Positions 60,198-64,000 of a DNA stretch of 64,000 nucleotides are shown here, piece after piece; position 1 is the first letter of the stretch; every line of letters starts with the position of its first letter. Made by a program: the position numbers and the translations under genes. The notes under the pieces were generated by a model. It was not told where the DNA came from, did not search any database, and saw only the letters and a program-made list of their open reading frames with translations. Source of the DNA: an uncultured Dermabacter sp. (lineage in GTDB: Bacteria > Actinomycetota > Actinomycetes > Actinomycetales > Dermabacteraceae); contig CAMXWV010000004.1 in the NCBI GenBank assembly GCA_947252755.1, forward strand, positions 1-64,000, in the 5' to 3' direction.

Positions 60198-61464
60198 GAA
60201 GCCGAATCCGTCGAGCCCCCTCGCCGTTCCCGCGGATCTGTCCCGTGAAGTGGTCAAGGGTGAAAAGGTCATGCTCGCCCCTGGCCAGCTGCAGCTGCGG
60301 CCCACGCGCCGCGGCAAGCCGCCCGCACACCTCGCAGACCTGAGCCTTCAGGAGCGCCAGGAAGCAGTCAGGGAGATGGGCCAGCCCGCCTTCCGGGCGA
60401 AACAGCTGTCCACCCACTACTTTGAGCACTTCACCACGGACCCGGAGGAGATGACCGACCTCCCTCAGAACAGCCGAGCCGAGCTTGCGGACCGATTCTT
60501 CCCCACCCTGCTCACCAAGGTCAGCCAGCAGGCCGCCGATCACGGCGCTACCCAGAAGTTCCTCTGGAAGCTGTTCGACGGGTCCATGGTGGAATCCGTG
60601 CTGATGCGCTACTCCAACCGCGTCACCCTGTGCATCTCCTCCGAGGCCGGCTGCGGCATGAACTGCCCGTTCTGCGCCACCGGGCAGCTCGGCCTCACCC
60701 GCAATCTCTCCGCTGCGGAGATCCTGGAGCAGGTTCGGATCGCAAACCGGATGCTGGCCCGCGGGGAGATCCCCGGGGGGAGCGGACGCGTCACCAACAT
60801 CGTATTCATGGGCATGGGGGAGCCGCTGGCGAACTACCGGCCGGTGGCCACCGTGTGCTCCCGCCTGAACGCGCCCGCACCAGAGGGCTTCGGCATGAGC
60901 GCCCGCGCCATCACGGTGTCCACGGTGGGACTTGCACCAGCGGTGCGCAAACTGGTGCGCGAACAGATTCCGGTGACGCTCGCCGTCAGCCTGCACGCCC
61001 CCGATGATGAGCTGCGCAACGAGCTGGTGCCGATCAACACCCGATTCGATGTGGATGAGATCCTCTCAGCCGCCTACGAATACTTTCAGGCGACCGGCCG
61101 GCGGGTATCGATCGAGTATGCGATGATCCGGGACATCAACGACCAGAAGGAGCGGGCGGAGCTGCTTGCTCGGCGCCTGATCGAGAAGGGCGGTGCCGGT
61201 TGGGTGCACGTGAATCCGATCCCGCTGAACCCGGTGCCCGGGTCGAAGTGGACCGCGTCGGACCCCCAAGTGGCGAAGACGTTCGTGCAGACGCTGCGCA
61301 GCCACGGCATCTCCACCACGGTGCGGGATACCCGCGGAAGCGATATTGACGGTGCGTGCGGGCAGCTCGCCGCTGAGGTGATCGAGTCTGATGCCCGCCG
61401 TGAAGATCGAGAGGCCCGCGTGGCCCGCGTGGAGAAGGTGGCCTCCGCCGCCGTCCCCGACTGA
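60190..61464 (+). CDS. 23S rRNA (adenine2503-C2)-methyltransferase RlmN
   Basis: A 424-aa radical-SAM enzyme. The cluster cysteines are in GCGMNCPFCATGQLG; VFMGMGEPLANY is the GGEP-like motif; the methyl-carrying cysteine should be the one in RDTRGSDIDGACGQL. N- and C-terminal extensions of 30-40 residues are present. RlmN can also modify A37 of some tRNAs. Confidence 0.95.
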   Translation: MAEKPNPSSPLAVPADLSREVVKGEKVMLAPGQLQLRPTRRGKPPAHLADLSLQERQEAVREMGQPAFRAKQLSTHYFEHFTTDPEEMTDLPQNSRAELADRFFPTLLTKVSQQAADHGATQKFLWKLFDGSMVESVLMRYSNRVTLCISSEAGCGMNCPFCATGQLGLTRNLSAAEILEQVRIANRMLARGEIPGGSGRVTNIVFMGMGEPLANYRPVATVCSRLNAPAPEGFGMSARAITVSTVGLAPAVRKLVREQIPVTLAVSLHAPDDELRNELVPINTRFDVDEILSAAYEYFQATGRRVSIEYAMIRDINDQKERAELLARRLIEKGGAGWVHVNPIPLNPVPGSKWTASDPQVAKTFVQTLRSHGISTTVRDTRGSDIDGACGQLAAEVIESDARREDREARVARVEKVASAAVPD

Positions 61465-61507
61465 TGCAGAAAGACCCCTTGACGGGAGCAGAGCGAAGGA
61501 GAAGTGC

Positions 61508-62056
61508 GTGAGCAACTCGTTTGAACGGGCCGGTCGGTTCAGCAACGGCTACAGCGTGCGCGAAGTGGACGAGTTCCTCTCCCGTGCCCGCGCAAAGTAT
61601 GAGACCGGGCAGGGAGAGTTCGACCCCGATTCGATCTCCGCCACCCGCTTCACCACCGAGCGCGGCGGCTACGACTTCGACGTGATCGATGAGGCCCTGG
61701 ACCGGCTGAGCGACGCGTTCGCCCTGCAGAAGCGTGATGCGGCGATCGCCGAACAGGGTGAGGACGCCTGGGTGGACAGCCTGCTTGAGCGCGCCGAGTA
61801 TCTGCGTGAACGCCTGGACCGGCCGATCGGGCAGCGGTTCGCACCTGCCGGCACCGGCGAGCCCGCGTATGACCGCGATGACGTGGACGCGCTGTGCAAC
61901 CAGCTGAAGGCCTATTTCGCGGAGGGGCTGCCGTTGAGCGTGGACGATGTGCGCCGCGCTGCGTTCCGCCGCCGCACCGGCGCGGACGGCTACCGTGAAG
62001 CGGTGGTTGATGTTTACCTTCGTCACGTGGCCACCGTGATGGCCTCTGTCCCGTGA
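61508..62056 (+). CDS. DivIVA-domain-like protein
   Basis: A 182-aa protein. Residues 1-30 (RFSNGYSVREVDEFLSRARAKYETG) and again about 130-165 (PLSVDDVRRAAFRR) look like DivIVA membrane-targeting motifs, without the long coiled coil of Wag31. The GTG start follows GAAGGAGAAG. Such proteins lie between rlmN and dxr in actinobacteria; the role is unknown, perhaps polar. It overlaps dxr by 4 bp. Confidence 0.75.
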   Translation: MSNSFERAGRFSNGYSVREVDEFLSRARAKYETGQGEFDPDSISATRFTTERGGYDFDVIDEALDRLSDAFALQKRDAAIAEQGEDAWVDSLLERAEYLRERLDRPIGQRFAPAGTGEPAYDRDDVDALCNQLKAYFAEGLPLSVDDVRRAAFRRRTGADGYREAVVDVYLRHVATVMASVP

Positions 62057-63324
62057 CGCAGAGTTCGGTGACGTCCAGCTCCGTGAAGCCCAGCTCCGTG
62101 AAGCAGAGTTCCGTGATGCCGCATCCGGTGGACCGCTCGCACCCGCGCCGCCGCATCACCGTGCTCGGAGCCACCGGCTCCATCGGCACCCAGGCCGCGG
62201 ATGTCCTGTCCCGGTACCCGGACACTGCGCGGGTGCACACGCTTGCCGCCACCGGCACCCGCCCGCAGCAGCTCGCTGAGCAGATCTGCAGTCTGCGGCC
62301 TGAACGGGTGGCGCTCAGCGATGAGACCCGGGTTGACGCCGTTCAGCGGGCCCTGGCCGAATGCGCACCAGGAGTAGCCCAGCCGCAGTTCACTGCCGGG
62401 CCGGACGCGGTCATCGCCGCCGCCGGAGATCTTGGCGAGGGGGACGTGGTGCTCAATGCCATGACCGGTTCCGTGGGCCTTGCGCCATCCCTGGCAGCGC
62501 TCGAATCCGGTGCCCGACTGGCGCTGGCGAACAAAGAGACCCTGGTGGCGGGCGGATCCCTCGTGACTCGCGCGGCCGCGCCCGGCCAGCTGCTGCCAGT
62601 GGACTCTGAACACACCGCGATTGCCGAATGCCTAGCGGGGATCCGGCCCGATCATGTGCGCCGCCTGGTGGTGACCGCCTCCGGCGGCCCGTTCCGCGGC
62701 CGCACCCGCGATGAGCTGACGGAGGTGACGCCGCAGCAGGCGCTTGCCCACCCCACCTGGGAGATGGGGCGCGTCATCACCACGAACTCCGCCACCCTGG
62801 TCAACAAAGCGCTGGAAGTGATCGAGGCGTGCTGGCTGTTCAACCTGCCCGAGGAACGGGTGGAGGTGGTGGTGCACCCGCAGTCCATCGTGCACTCCAT
62901 GGTCACCGCGGTGGACGGCTCCACCATCGCCCAGGCAAGCCCGCCCGATATGCGCCTGGCGATCGGCTGGGCGCTCGCCTATCCGGATCGGCTCGACCAC
63001 CTTGCCGCCGCGCTCGATTTCAGCCAGGCGCAGCAGTGGACCTTCGAACCGCTGGATGAGGACACATTCCCCGCAGTCCGCATCGCCAGACGCGCCTTCC
63101 GCGACGGCGGCACCCGCATGGCGCAGTACAACGCCGCGAATGAAGAGCTGGTGGATGCCTTCCATGAGGGGCGGATCGGATTCCTGGACATTGTGGACCT
63201 CCTCGAGGCGGTCATCACTGATCCGGCCTCGCCCGCGTCGGCGCCCCGCAGTGTGCAGGACGTGCAGGATGCGGAGCAGTGGGCACGTGCTCGCGCCCAC
63301 CAGCTGATCGGCCAACGCGGATGA
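62053..63324 (+). CDS. 1-deoxy-D-xylulose 5-phosphate reductoisomerase
   Basis: A 423-aa enzyme (DXR/IspC) making 2-C-methylerythritol 4-phosphate for isoprenoids. The NADPH site ITVLGATGSIGTQAADVL is near residue 36; NKETLVAGG and LPVDSEHTAI hold the metal and substrate residues; TASGGPFRGRT is the flexible loop. The start is uncertain: GTG 62053 couples to the previous gene (GTGA), but the first 20 or so codons are a 15-bp tandem repeat and ATG 62116 is possible. Confidence 0.94.
   Translation: MTQSSVTSSSVKPSSVKQSSVMPHPVDRSHPRRRITVLGATGSIGTQAADVLSRYPDTARVHTLAATGTRPQQLAEQICSLRPERVALSDETRVDAVQRALAECAPGVAQPQFTAGPDAVIAAAGDLGEGDVVLNAMTGSVGLAPSLAALESGARLALANKETLVAGGSLVTRAAAPGQLLPVDSEHTAIAECLAGIRPDHVRRLVVTASGGPFRGRTRDELTEVTPQQALAHPTWEMGRVITTNSATLVNKALEVIEACWLFNLPEERVEVVVHPQSIVHSMVTAVDGSTIAQASPPDMRLAIGWALAYPDRLDHLAAALDFSQAQQWTFEPLDEDTFPAVRIARRAFRDGGTRMAQYNAANEELVDAFHEGRIGFLDIVDLLEAVITDPASPASAPRSVQDVQDAEQWARARAHQLIGQRG
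62059..62118 (+). repeat. Four 15-bp tandem repeats at the start of dxr
   Basis: Units at 62059, 62074, 62089 and 62104 read (C/T)(A/C)(G/C)AG(T/C)TC(C/G)GTGA(C/A/T)G and encode x-S-S-V-T/K/M. A fifth degenerate unit follows. Each contains an in-frame GTG, so copy number changes would shift the possible start sites. Confidence 0.8.
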
Positions 63325-64000
63325 GCGTTCTGCTGTACGCGCTCGGTGTGATCGCGATCGCGCTCGGGCTCGCAGTGTCGATTGCGCTGCACGAGGTAGG
63401 CCACCTGGTGCCGGCGAAGCGATTCGGGGTGCGCGTCACCCAATACATGATCGGATTCGGCCCCACCATCTGGTCCCGCCGGCGGGGCGAGACCGAATAC
63501 GGCATCAAGGCGATTCCGCTCGGCGGCTATATCCGCATGATCGGCATGTACCCGCCGCACAAAGGGGATGCTCCCGGCACGATCCGCGAGGACTCCACCG
63601 GCTTCTTCCAGCAGATGAGCGAGGAAGCAAAAGAGTGGGAGGCCGCTCAGTACGATCCGGCCGAACAGCACCGCACCTTCAGCGCGCTGAGCGTGCCGAA
63701 GAAGCTCACGGTGATGCTCGGCGGCCCGGTGATGAACCTGCTGCTGTCCGTGCTGTTCCTGGCGATCCTGCTGTTCGGGTTCGGCATGCCCACCACCTCT
63801 GCGCAGATCAGCACCGTGTCCGCGTGCGTGCTGCCAGCCTCCGCTCCGGCTGACGCATCCTGTGACGGCATGCCGGCCGCGCCCGCTGCCGCCGCAGGCA
63901 TCAAGCCCGGTGACGTGGTCACCGCGATCAACGGCGAAGCAGTCAGCGACTTCGCGGATCTCAGCCGCATCATCCGCGAACACCCAGCGCAGACCGTCAC
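63321..64000 (+). CDS. Site-2 membrane metalloprotease (RseP/Rip1-like), 3' end outside window
   Basis: The first 226 residues of an M50 intramembrane protease; the gene runs off the right edge. The zinc motif HEVGH is in ALHEVGHLVPAKRFGV within the first helix, GIKAIPLGGYIRMIGM follows, and VMLGGPVMNLLLSVLF is the second helix motif. A PDZ domain begins near residue 190 (AAAGIKPGDVVTAINGEAV). ATG 63321 overlaps the dxr stop by 4 bp. Relatives cleave anti-sigma factors and other membrane substrates. Confidence 0.93.
   Translation, partial: MSVLLYALGVIAIALGLAVSIALHEVGHLVPAKRFGVRVTQYMIGFGPTIWSRRRGETEYGIKAIPLGGYIRMIGMYPPHKGDAPGTIREDSTGFFQQMSEEAKEWEAAQYDPAEQHRTFSALSVPKKLTVMLGGPVMNLLLSVLFLAILLFGFGMPTTSAQISTVSACVLPASAPADASCDGMPAAPAAAAGIKPGDVVTAINGEAVSDFADLSRIIREHPAQTV

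Overview
The window is high-GC DNA from a Gram-positive actinobacterium, most likely of the order Micrococcales; the genus cannot be fixed from sequence alone. Evidence: frequent GTG starts and apparent leaderless starts, an ileS T-box with a very short Stem I, the gene order rpsP-KH-rimM-trmD-rplS-lepB-lepB-rnhB-DUF2469-yraN-comM-dprA-xerC-M23-rpsB-tsf-pyrH-frr-cdsA-rlmN-dxr-site-2 protease, and catabolic enzymes closely resembling those known from Arthrobacter and Corynebacterium. The right half is conserved housekeeping DNA; the left 27 kb is an accessory catabolic region.

Left region (about 1-27,300). Tandem repeats and an MHS-type transporter open the window. The minus strand then carries a complete heterotetrameric sarcosine oxidase operon (soxB-soxD-soxA-soxG), divergent from a GntR/FCD regulator; a BCCT transporter translationally coupled to dimethylglycine oxidase, divergent from a second GntR/FCD regulator; a small housekeeping block (an SRPBCC protein, a spermidine-synthase-like protein, valS); and then an IclR regulator, creatinase, creatininase coupled to a second BCCT transporter, and a second MHS transporter. 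Together the enzymes spell creatinine -> creatine -> sarcosine (+ urea) -> glycine, plus dimethylglycine -> sarcosine. Four promoters in this region share one 25-bp three-half-site element, GTTGC-N7-GCAAC-N3-GTTGC, placed at or next to the -10. I infer a creatinine/creatine regulon whose likely controller is the IclR protein encoded beside it. The element is absent from the dimethylglycine module, which has its own short palindrome. An SDR, an ABC exporter and an orphan 2Fe-2S ferredoxin follow.

Middle region (about 27,400-43,800). It holds a LuxR-type response regulator and a PspC-domain histidine kinase divergent from a PspC-domain membrane protein, then ileS behind a T-box, a WXG100-like/alpha-beta hydrolase fusion, folC-DUF4233-ndk, the SRP receptor and SRP GTPase (ftsY, ffh), and a membrane acyltransferase.

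Right region (about 44,000-64,000). This is the ribosome/translation/secretion/DNA-processing/lipid/isoprenoid block listed above. It is mostly one strand with 4-bp overlaps, interrupted by a minus-strand membrane gene between trmD and rplS and a minus-strand M23 peptidase before rpsB. It ends inside a site-2 protease gene. I saw no rRNA, tRNA, CRISPR array, phage gene or transposase. The only mobile-element-like structure is an 80-bp inverted repeat at 1809-1888.
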